Part shown: piece by piece, positions 17,616-25,700 of the stretch
How positions within the stretch are numbered: position 1 is the first letter of the stretch
How the letters are laid out: each line of letters opens with the position of its first letter
From: Actinoplanes oblitus
GTDB taxonomy: Bacteria; Actinomycetota; Actinomycetes; Mycobacteriales; Micromonosporaceae
DNA: 64,000 nucleotides
Assembly (NCBI RefSeq): GCF_030252345.1
Contig: NZ_CP126980.1
Span: 7,938,501-8,002,500, forward strand
Reading direction: 5' to 3'
Program-made: the position numbers and the translations under genes
Notes under the pieces: generated by a model
The model's database searches: none
Told to the model about the DNA's origin: nothing
The model's input: the letters and a program-made list of their open reading frames with translations, nothing else

Positions 17616-18824
17616 ATGACCACGACGCAGGTGCCGGTCACCTCACCACCCCAGACGGCAGCCGAAATCCTCGACCGCGCGAAAGCCCTGGCCCCGGTAC
17701 TGCGCGAGCGGGCCGCCGAGATAGAACGAGCCCGCACACTGCCCGCCGACGTCGTGGAGCTGCTGCGCGGCACCGGCGTCTTCCGGATGTGTTTCGGCGA
17801 GGAGCGCGGCGGACCCGGGCTCACCTCCATGGAACAGACCCAAGTCGTCGAGGCTCTCGCGTACGGCGACGCCTCCGCCGCCTGGTGCGCGGTGATCGGG
17901 GCCAACGGTGGCATCTACAGCCGCTTCCTGGACCAGGGCGTGGCCCGCGGAATGTTCTCCAGCATCGACATGGTGGTGGCCGGCCTGCTCCAGCCGTCCG
18001 GCCGGGCCGAACGGGTACCGGGCGGGTACCGGCTCTCCGGCCGGTGGTCGTTCGGCAGCGGGGTGAACCACAGCGACTGGGTGATGTCCGGCGCCTTCGT
18101 CTTCCAGGACGGACAGCCGTACGCCAGCCCCGACGGCAGCAACCCGCACGAATCACGACAGTTCCTGGTGCCCCGGTCCGACGTCGACGTCCTCGACAAC
18201 TGGGAGACCACCGGACTGTGCGGCAGCGGCAGCAGTGACTACACCATGACCGACGTCTACGTCCCCGAGGAACACACCCTCACCTTCGACACCGTCAAGG
18301 GCACACCCGGCCCCCTCGCCCAGCCCGACTCGTTCACCCGGACCATGTGCGGGGTTCCCCTCGGGGTGGCCCGGGCCGCGCTGGACCACGCCCGCGAGAC
18401 CGCACTCAAACGGTTCGACCGGATGACCGGGACGGCCTGGGCCGACACCTTCCGCGTCCAGGTCACCCTCGCCGAATGCGAGGCCGAGTACAACGCCGCC
18501 CGCGCCGGCATCTACGCGGCCATGACCCGGCAATGGGAAGTCCTGTCGGCCGGCGGCACCCTCGACGACCTGACCCGGTGGGAACGAGCCGCCTGCCCCC
18601 TCTCGTGGGTGCACGCGTTCCGCACCTCCCGGCGCATCGTCGACCGCCTGTACGACCTGCTCCAGGCCTGGTCGATCAACCGCAGCTCACCGATGGACCG
18701 GTGGCTGCGCGACACCACCACCCTGTGTCAGCACCTGATCGCACACGATCGCATCCTCCAGTCCGCCGGGGCGTACCTGCTCGACTCGAAACCCGAGTTC
18801 GGCATCTGCCTCGGCATCGTCTGA
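17616..18824 (+). CDS. Acyl-CoA-dehydrogenase-fold flavoenzyme, copy B
   Basis: The 402-residue paralogue of the preceding gene begins at ATG 17616 after TTAGGAG. The fold and motifs are the same: YRLSGRWSFGSGVNHSDWV centrally and a helical C-terminus. Residues facing the substrate side of the N-terminal domain differ between copies (GGIYSRFLDQGVARGM here against TGLLSNFLDRAVAEKM), as does the C-terminal tail. The two may act as a heteromeric pair or on successive intermediates. It is followed by a radical SAM gene after 10 bases that include GAGGAGG. Role in N-oxidation or dehydrogenation is inferred from fold and neighbours only. Confidence 0.85.
   Translation: MTTTQVPVTSPPQTAAEILDRAKALAPVLRERAAEIERARTLPADVVELLRGTGVFRMCFGEERGGPGLTSMEQTQVVEALAYGDASAAWCAVIGANGGIYSRFLDQGVARGMFSSIDMVVAGLLQPSGRAERVPGGYRLSGRWSFGSGVNHSDWVMSGAFVFQDGQPYASPDGSNPHESRQFLVPRSDVDVLDNWETTGLCGSGSSDYTMTDVYVPEEHTLTFDTVKGTPGPLAQPDSFTRTMCGVPLGVARAALDHARETALKRFDRMTGTAWADTFRVQVTLAECEAEYNAARAGIYAAMTRQWEVLSAGGTLDDLTRWERAACPLSWVHAFRTSRRIVDRLYDLLQAWSINRSSPMDRWLRDTTTLCQHLIAHDRILQSAGAYLLDSKPEFGICLGIV
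18012..18571 (+). repeat. Near-identical block, flavoenzyme copy B
   Basis: This is the partner of the block at 16777-17336. Most of the few differences cluster near 18320-18350, where DSFTRTMCG replaces ESFMRSLCG; the rest are isolated single-base changes. Confidence 0.85.
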
Positions 18825-18834
18825 GGAGGGGTCG

Positions 18835-20556
18835 ATGAGCAGCGGACTGATCACCCTGGTCAACCCCAACAAGGTGTTCCCGCCGATCGCGCCGTACGGG
18901 CTCGACGTGCTGACCACCGCACTGGAACAGGCGGGATTCGACGTCGACGTCCTCGACCTGACGTTCCGCCGCGACGAGTGGAAGTCGTTCCTGGCGGAGT
19001 ACTTCGCGGAGCGCACTCCCCTGCTGGTCGGGGTGTCGGTGCGGAACACCGACACGGTGTACGCGCTCGAACAGCGCCCTTTCGTCGGTGAGCACAAGGA
19101 GATCATCACCGAGGTGATGCGGCTGTCCGACGCGCCCCTGGTCTGCGGCGGCATCGGCTTCTCGACGATGCCGTTCGCCCTCGTCGAATACTTCGGCGTC
19201 GACTTCGGGGTCAAGGGCCCGGGCGAACAGATCCTGGTCGACCTGGCCGACGCCGTCGCCACCGGCCGCGATCCGGCCACCGTGCCCGGCCTGATCCGCA
19301 ACACACCCGAGGGCGTCACCCGGGTGCCGCCGCCGGCGCTGCGCCTGCCGCACGGCCTGTCGGCGCCGGTGTCGCCGACGGCCGACGGCGAGGACCGGGT
19401 GTGGCAGGTCGACCGGTCCGGGGCCTACCGGCGCCGGTCCGGCCAGCCGTACAAGGTGGACAACCTGCAGCATTACCACAAGGGCGGCCTCGGCAGCATC
19501 CTCACCAAGAACGGCTGCACCTACCGGTGTGCGCACTGCGTCGAGCCCAACGCCAAGGGCAACCGGTTCGGCCGGCGGGACATCGCCGCCGTCGTCGACG
19601 AGATGCAGTCGCTCACCGAGCAGGGCGTGCTCGACCTGCACACCACCGACAGCGAGTTCAACCTGTCGATCGCCCATGCCAAGAGCGTGCTCCGCGAGAT
19701 CGTACGGCGTAAGCGGGCCGACTCGGGCAACCCGCTCAACGACCTGCGGTTGTGGGTGTACTGCCAGCCCTCACCCTTCGACGAGGAGTTCGCCGGGCTG
19801 CTCGCCGAGGCCGGTTGCCGCGGCGTGAACGTCGGCTCCGACCATATCCGCGCCGACCTGCTGCGGGACTGGAAGGTCACCGGCGGCGGCAGTACGTACT
19901 ACACGTTCGCCGACACCGAGCGGCTGGTCCGCCTGTGCCACGAGAACGGCCTGCAGACCATGGTCGAGGCGCTGTTCGGGATGCCCGGCGAGACGATGGA
20001 GACGATGCGCGAGTGCGTCGAGGCGTTCATGGCCCTGGACGCCACCGTCACCGGGTTCTCCCTCGGGCTGCGGCTGTTCCCGTACATTCCGCTCGGGGTC
20101 GATCTCGCTCAGCAGTGCGACGGGGTACGCACCGCGCCCGGGCTGCAGTCCAACACGGCGACCGCACCGATCGTGCTCAAACCGCTGGCCGCCTGTTCCG
20201 GCCCGGCCGAGTACGAGCGGCAGTTCATGTTCGACGAACACGGCGACTTCCGGCTCGTCTGCTACCTCTCGCCGGACCTGGCCGAGGACGTCACCAACCC
20301 GTCCGTGCGGTGGGAGCGGACCGTCGAACGGCTCTGGGACCTCGTCGATCCCGCTGAGCACCACCGGGTCATGCTGCCGACGATCGGCGGCACCAGCGAG
20401 ATCGACAACAACTACGCCGACAACCCGTTCCTGACCAGCCTCAGCCGGCTGGGATACACCGGAGCGTTCTGGTCGCACTGGCGCGACCGGGAGGCGATCA
20501 TGCGCGAGGCCGGCGCGGCCGGGATCCTCGAGACACCTGAGGCCGGGCGACGATGA
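18835..20556 (+). CDS. B12-binding radical SAM enzyme
   Basis: The 573-residue protein has an N-terminal cobalamin-binding region (VCGGIGFSTMPF and VDFGVKGPGEQ) and a radical SAM domain with a canonical C228-x3-C232-x2-C235 cluster motif (NGCTYRCAHC). ALFGMPGETMETM is a typical radical SAM strand-loop. Class B enzymes of this kind often methylate unactivated carbons, and others do rearrangements. It differs from the first radical SAM enzyme in cluster spacing and subfamily, so two different radical steps are likely. ATG 18835 follows GAGGAGGGG, and the stop overlaps the cupin start (ATGA). The substrate is unknown; an amino acid or a ligated intermediate is plausible. Confidence 0.88.
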   Translation: MSSGLITLVNPNKVFPPIAPYGLDVLTTALEQAGFDVDVLDLTFRRDEWKSFLAEYFAERTPLLVGVSVRNTDTVYALEQRPFVGEHKEIITEVMRLSDAPLVCGGIGFSTMPFALVEYFGVDFGVKGPGEQILVDLADAVATGRDPATVPGLIRNTPEGVTRVPPPALRLPHGLSAPVSPTADGEDRVWQVDRSGAYRRRSGQPYKVDNLQHYHKGGLGSILTKNGCTYRCAHCVEPNAKGNRFGRRDIAAVVDEMQSLTEQGVLDLHTTDSEFNLSIAHAKSVLREIVRRKRADSGNPLNDLRLWVYCQPSPFDEEFAGLLAEAGCRGVNVGSDHIRADLLRDWKVTGGGSTYYTFADTERLVRLCHENGLQTMVEALFGMPGETMETMRECVEAFMALDATVTGFSLGLRLFPYIPLGVDLAQQCDGVRTAPGLQSNTATAPIVLKPLAACSGPAEYERQFMFDEHGDFRLVCYLSPDLAEDVTNPSVRWERTVERLWDLVDPAEHHRVMLPTIGGTSEIDNNYADNPFLTSLSRLGYTGAFWSHWRDREAIMREAGAAGILETPEAGRR

Positions 20557-20969
20557 CCAGCGAACGGAGCGGGACCGTGACCGGACCGGATACCGGCGGC
20601 GTGGATGTTCGCCGGCAGGAACCCGACCACCTCGCCCGCGAGCACGGGCTGGATCTCAAGCTGTTGCAACCGTGGCCGGGCGTGGACACGCCGTTCGAGG
20701 GTGCCTGGTGCGTCCTGCGCCCCGGCGACGTGACCGACACCCACTCCCACCCCGAACGGGAGATCTTCATCGGGATGGCCGGCCGGGGCCTCCTGGTGAC
20801 CGCGACCGGTGAACGGCACCGCATCGCGGCCGGTGACCTGCTGACCATGCGGCCCGGGCTGGAACACCACGTGGAGAACGACAGTGACCAGGACTTCTCC
20901 TACTACGCGATCTGGTGGGACGGCGCGACGGCGGCCGCGTTCCTCGAGCGTGCCGGCCGGCCGTCATGA
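20553..20969 (+). CDS. Cupin-domain protein, candidate hydrazine synthetase subunit
   Basis: The 138-residue protein is a single cupin barrel. Motif 1 reads HSHPEREIFIGMAGRG with ligands H64, H66 and E70; motif 2 reads GDLLTMRPGLEHHVEN with H105. The full 3-His-1-Glu metal set is therefore present. In known hydrazine synthetases such a cupin is fused to the N-terminus of a MetRS-like domain and carries out the metal-dependent N-N coupling of N6-hydroxylysine with glycine. Here the cluster has a MetRS-like protein without cupin and this cupin without MetRS, so the two together may reconstitute the enzyme. A cluster-unrelated isomerase or dioxygenase role is the alternative. It overlaps genes on both sides (ATGA). 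Confidence 0.82.
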   Translation: MTSERSGTVTGPDTGGVDVRRQEPDHLAREHGLDLKLLQPWPGVDTPFEGAWCVLRPGDVTDTHSHPEREIFIGMAGRGLLVTATGERHRIAAGDLLTMRPGLEHHVENDSDQDFSYYAIWWDGATAAAFLERAGRPS

Positions 20970-21289
20970 TCGACTACGACGGGCGGCGGTTCCGCAAGCC
21001 GGGCGACGCCAGCGGCACCGTCGCCACCTACCACCAGCAGGGTGACGTGATCTGGGCGGACTTCTCCGGCGGTGAGGTGCGCCGCGGCTCGATCACCGGC
21101 ATCCGGCAGAGCGACGGAACGCTGCACCTGGGCTACACCATGGTCCTGAACAACGGCGAGGTGATCTGCGGGCGCTCGCTGAACACCCCGATCACCAGCG
21201 GCGACGGCCCGCTGCGGCTGCGGGAGACCTGGGAACGGTACGGCCCGCACGCCGGCACCGGCGTCTCGTACTTGGAAGAGGTGGGTTGA
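20966..21289 (+). CDS. Small beta-rich protein of unknown function in the cluster
   Basis: The 107-residue product has a repetitive beta pattern (GDVIWADFSGGEVRRGSITG, then YTMVLNNGEVICG) and ends LRLRETWERYGPH...SYLEEVG. Similar small proteins are often labelled N-acetylglutamate synthase in databases, a name that I think is unsupported because no acetyltransferase motif is present. Its start overlaps the cupin stop and its stop abuts the oxidase start, so it is co-translated with cluster enzymes. A binding or accessory role is possible; nothing in the sequence defines it. Confidence 0.72.
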   Translation: MIDYDGRRFRKPGDASGTVATYHQQGDVIWADFSGGEVRRGSITGIRQSDGTLHLGYTMVLNNGEVICGRSLNTPITSGDGPLRLRETWERYGPHAGTGVSYLEEVG

Positions 21290-22666
21290 GTGCCCACCGT
21301 CAGCACTGCCGCCTGGCGCGCCCTGGAGACCGGCGTCCACGGTCGGGTCCTGCGCCCGGACCAGCCCGGCTTCCGGGCGTCCAGCACACCGTTCAACACC
21401 CGGCACGCGGCCGTCGAACCGGCCGCGGTGGTCGGCGCGGCCGACGTCGCCGACGTACGGCTGGCACTGGCCTGGGCCCGCGACACCGCCCTGCCGATCG
21501 TCGCCCGCGGCGGTGGCCACAGCTACGGCGGCTACTCGACCGGCAGCGGGCTCGTCATCGACCTCAGCGCGCTGGACGAGGTGTCGGTGGACGCCTCCAC
21601 CGGCCGGGTGACGATCGAGGGCGGCGTACGCACCGCAGGGGTGTACGCCGCCCTGGAACCGCACGGGATCGCCTTCCCGCTCGGCAACGGCGCATCGGTC
21701 GGCGTCACCGGGCTCGCGCTCGGTGGCGGCACCGCCGCGACCTCGCGCGCGTTCGGGCTCACCGCCGACACGATGGTGAGCACCACCCTGCTGACCGCCG
21801 ACGGCCAGCTGCTGACCTGCGACGCCACCCAGAACGCCGACCTGTTCTGGGCCTGCCGCGGGGGTGGCGGCGGGAACTTCGGCATCAACGTGTCGACGAC
21901 CTTCCAGGCCGCCCCGGTCCCCGACGTCGCCACCTTCCTGCTGCTGTGGGAGCGCGCCGCCGCTCCGAAGGTGCTCGAGGTCATGCAGGAGGTGCAGCGC
22001 CGCGCGCCGCGCGAGTTCTCGGCCCGGCTCGGCGTCGCCGCGACCGCCGGATCCGACCCGGTGGTGTCCGCCGTCGGACTGCACCTCGGCCCGGCCAGCG
22101 ACCTTCGCGAACTGCTCGACCCGGTCCTCGCGGTGGCCCGCCCGGTCCGGGCGGACATCGCCGACCGGACGTTCTGGCAGGCGCAGAGCTACCTGCTGCA
22201 CGACACGTCGGCCGAGGCGTTCGCGGTGAAGACGTCCTTCGTCCGGGATCCGCTGCCGGCCGACGCGATCGAGCTGCTGCTGTCCGCGGTGGATCATTGG
22301 CCGGCCGGCACCAATCCGGACGGCGGCGGATTCGCCCTGTTCGCGTACGGCGGTGCCGTCAACGACGTCGCCCCGGCCGATACCGCGTACGTGCACCGGG
22401 AGGGGCTGTTCCTGCTCAGCATGGACACGTCCTGGACCGCCGGGGACGACCCGGCAACGGTGGGCGCGGGCCTGCGGTGGCTCGCCGGCCTGCGCGAGGC
22501 GATGACGCCGTACGTCACCGGCGGCGCCTACCAGAATTTCATCGACCCGGACCTGCCGGACTGGCGCACCGCGTACTACGGGGCCAACTACCCCCGGCTC
22601 GTGGAGATCAAGAACCGCGTCGACCCGGACCGGGTGTTCACCTTCCCGCAGGCCATCGGCACCTGA
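21290..22666 (+). CDS. Berberine-bridge-type FAD-linked oxidase
   Basis: The 458-residue protein has a PCMH-type FAD-binding domain with the histidine attachment motif RGGGHSYGGYS and GVTGLALGGGTAATSRAFGL. It ends in a BBE domain with YYGANYPRLVEIKNRVDP. The cysteine usually found near NG-x-x-x-GVTG in doubly linked members is replaced (NGASVGVTG), so a single histidyl link is expected. Family members oxidise alcohols, amines or sugars with oxygen as acceptor. It starts with GTG directly after the preceding stop and is the last gene of the run, followed by a hairpin. It is likely a late tailoring oxidation; the substrate is unknown. Confidence 0.88.
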   Translation: MPTVSTAAWRALETGVHGRVLRPDQPGFRASSTPFNTRHAAVEPAAVVGAADVADVRLALAWARDTALPIVARGGGHSYGGYSTGSGLVIDLSALDEVSVDASTGRVTIEGGVRTAGVYAALEPHGIAFPLGNGASVGVTGLALGGGTAATSRAFGLTADTMVSTTLLTADGQLLTCDATQNADLFWACRGGGGGNFGINVSTTFQAAPVPDVATFLLLWERAAAPKVLEVMQEVQRRAPREFSARLGVAATAGSDPVVSAVGLHLGPASDLRELLDPVLAVARPVRADIADRTFWQAQSYLLHDTSAEAFAVKTSFVRDPLPADAIELLLSAVDHWPAGTNPDGGGFALFAYGGAVNDVAPADTAYVHREGLFLLSMDTSWTAGDDPATVGAGLRWLAGLREAMTPYVTGGAYQNFIDPDLPDWRTAYYGANYPRLVEIKNRVDPDRVFTFPQAIGT

Positions 22667-22704
22667 CGGCGTACCCGATCCGATCGGGGCCGGTGCTCCC
22701 CGTC

Positions 22705-22755
22705 CGCTCCCGGAATCATGACGGAACGCCCGCCACAGATGATCTCTGTGGCGGG
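22705..22755. repeat. 51-bp repeat copy 1 with perfect hairpin
   Basis: The segment starts CGCTCCCGGAATCATGACGG and ends in a perfect 11-bp stem with a 5-base loop (22729-22755, arms CCCGCCACAGA and TCTGTGGCGGG). The same arrangement recurs at 36444-36495 with about four differences. Here it lies between convergent genes, so it may end transcription from both the cluster and the giant surface-protein gene, although no T-run follows. Confidence 0.75.
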
Positions 22756-22780
22756 GCTTGACGGGGATGCGGCCAGGTCG

Positions 22781-25700
22781 TCATACCCCTGGCGGATTCT
22801 TCCTCGATGCTTTCGCGAACGATTTCCCCGAACGCCGGCCGGCGAGCCAGCAGAGGGCGGCGCCGGACGCGACGACGTACAGGCCGGCCAGCGCCACGGT
22901 GACCGCTTCCGGCCCGGTGACCGGCGAGGCCGGCGGCCGGGTGTCTCCGCTCGGCGCGGTCGGGCGCGGTGTGGTCGGGCGCGGCGTGGTCCGGCTGGGT
23001 CCGGGCCGGCGCGGCGGCGGCGAGGACGAGGCGAACACCGGCGGCGAGGACGAGGCGAACACCGGCGGCGAGGGGGAAGGTCCCGGCCCGGACGTCGACG
23101 GTGACGGGGCGGGTCCCGATCCGGAGACCGACGGCGAGAGGGAAGGGCTTGGCGGTGGCGGGACGATCACGTGCACCATCGCCACCGCCACGTTGCCGTC
23201 GGCGTCCACCACCTGGTAGGTGAACTCGTCGGTGCCGCTGAAACCGGGATCCGGCACGTAGGTGACCGTGCCGTCCGCATTCACCACCACGCTGCCGTGC
23301 TGCGGCCGGCTGACCCCGGTGAGGGTGACGGGCCTGCCGTCCTGCCCGGTGACCGGCAGTCCGAACCGGACCGACTGGCCGTCGAGCACGGTCGTCTGCT
23401 TGTTCGGCACGGACGGGGGCACGCCGACGAGGACCGCGATCGCCGCGCTGGTGCGGTGCCCGGCGTCGTCGACGGCCGTGTAGTCGAGCGTCGCCGTACC
23501 CGAGAATCCGGCCGGCGGCATGTAGTTCACCATGCTCGCGGTGAACGTCGCCGTGCCCCGGTCCGGCACGCCGACCGCGGTGACGGCCAGGGTGCCGGCC
23601 GGATCCAGGTCGTTGGTGAGCACGTCCACGGCGATCGGACGGCCGTAGGGTGTCCGGCGGGCGTCGGGCACCGCCACCGGCACGCCGTCCGACACGGTGA
23701 CGGTGACGGTCCCGGTCGCCGTGCCGCCGTTGCCGTCGCTGATCGTGTACGGGAACGCGTCGGGCCCGACATAGCCGGGTGCCGGGGTGTACTTGATGCC
23801 GCCAGTGGCCAGGACCGCCGTTCCGTTCGCCGGCTGACCGGCCGAGACGACGGTCACCGTCTGGCCCGGGTTGGGGTCGCTGTCGTCGGCGAGCACATCG
23901 ATCAGCACCGACCGGTCGGAGAGCAGGGCGGCGGTGTCCGGCCGCGCGACCGGTGCCGCGTTCGCGACCCGCACCGTGACCTTCGCGGAAGCCGTGTTGC
24001 CCGCGCTGTCGGCGATGGTGTAGCCGAAGGTGTCGGTGCCGAAGAAGCCGGGATCCGGCCGGTACTCGACCGTCTGGTCCGGGTTGAGCCGGGTCGCGCC
24101 GTGCGACGGGGTGTCCGCCGCGGTGACCCGCAGGGGCTGCGACTCGGGGTCGGTGTCGTTGGCGGTGACAGCGATGTCGACAGCGGTGTCGGCGGGCACC
24201 GACACGGCGTCGTCGGCGGCGGCCGGCACGCCGTTGATGTGGATGGAGACGTGCGCCGTGGCGGTGGCGCCCCGATCGTCGGTGATCACGTAGTCGAAGC
24301 CGTCCATGCCGGCCGCGCCGGGATTCGCCCGGTAGGTGAGCAGTCCGCCGGCCAGCGTCAGCGTGCCCTGCGCCGGTGTGGTGGCCGAGGCGACGGTGAT
24401 CACCTGCCCGGTGTTGGGGTCGCTGTCGTTGGCCAGCACCGACAGGTTGGCCGGGGTAGCCGGCAGGGCGGTGAACGCGTCGTCGGCCGCGATCGGCGGT
24501 GCGTTGCGCACGGTGATCGTGACGGTGGCCGAGTCGGCGAGCCCGAGCGGGTCCGTGATCGAGTACACGAACGCGTCGGTGCCGGTGAAGCCGGTCGCGG
24601 GCAGGTACGTGACCGTGCCGTCCGCGTTCGCGGTGACCGTACCGTGCGCGGCCGGGTCCACCGCGGCCAGCGTCATCGGGTCGCCGTTCGGGTCGTCGTC
24701 GTTGGCCAGCACCGGCACGATGACGAGGGTGTTCGTGTCGGTGGCCGTCGCGTCCGGCCGGGCGTCCGGCGCGACGTTGAGCACGGTGGCCGTCACGGTA
24801 GCGCCCACCAGCGTGTGGCTGCCGTCGTCGAGCGTGTAGTGGAAGGTGTCCACGCCGGAGAAGTGCGCCGCCGGCGTGTACGTCACCCGCCCGCCGGGGC
24901 CCACGGTGACGCCGCCGTGGCCGGGCGGGCCGTCGATCGCGACGGTCAGCGGGTCGCCGTTCGGATCGGGGTCGTCGTTGGCCAGCACGTCGATCGCCAT
25001 GGGCGGGCCGCCGGGCGCGGTGACCGCGTCGTCCCGGGCGTGCGGGAGCCCGTTGGCGACGGTCACCGTCACGGTGGCGGTGTCCGTTCCGCCGTTGCCG
25101 TCGTCGATGGTGTACGCGAACGAGTCCGTGCCCGAGAAGGCGACGTCGGGCAGGTAGGTGATCTTGCCGAGCGGATCGCGGGTGACCGCGCCGTGCGCCG
25201 GTGCGGTCGCGCCGGAGACGTGCAGCGAGTCGTTGTTCGGGTCGGTGGCCGCGGCGAGCACGTTCAGGGTGAGCGCCGTGCGGTAGCCGGTGGTGGTGAC
25301 GAACGCCTGCGCCACCGGCGGCGCGTCCGCGACGACGACCGTCACCTGGGCGGTGTTCGTCCCGCCGCGGCCGTCACTGACCGTGTAGGAGAACGTCGCG
25401 GTGCCGGAGAAGCGGGGCGGCGCGGTGTAGGCGATCAGTCCGCCGGACAGCGACGTGGTGCCGGCACCCGGCGCCGGTTGACCGGCGGCGGTGACGGTCA
25501 GCGGATCGTTGTTCGGGTCGGTGTCGTTGGCGGCCGCCGGCAGCACCGCCCCGGCCTGCGCCGCCGGATAACTGACCGGAAACAGGTCGTCGGCGGCGGT
25601 GGGCTTGGCATTCTCCACGTCGACGGACACGACCGCCGTCGCGGTGTCGCCGCTGGGGTCGCTGACCGTGTAGGTGAAGGTGGTCGGACCGGCGAAGACC

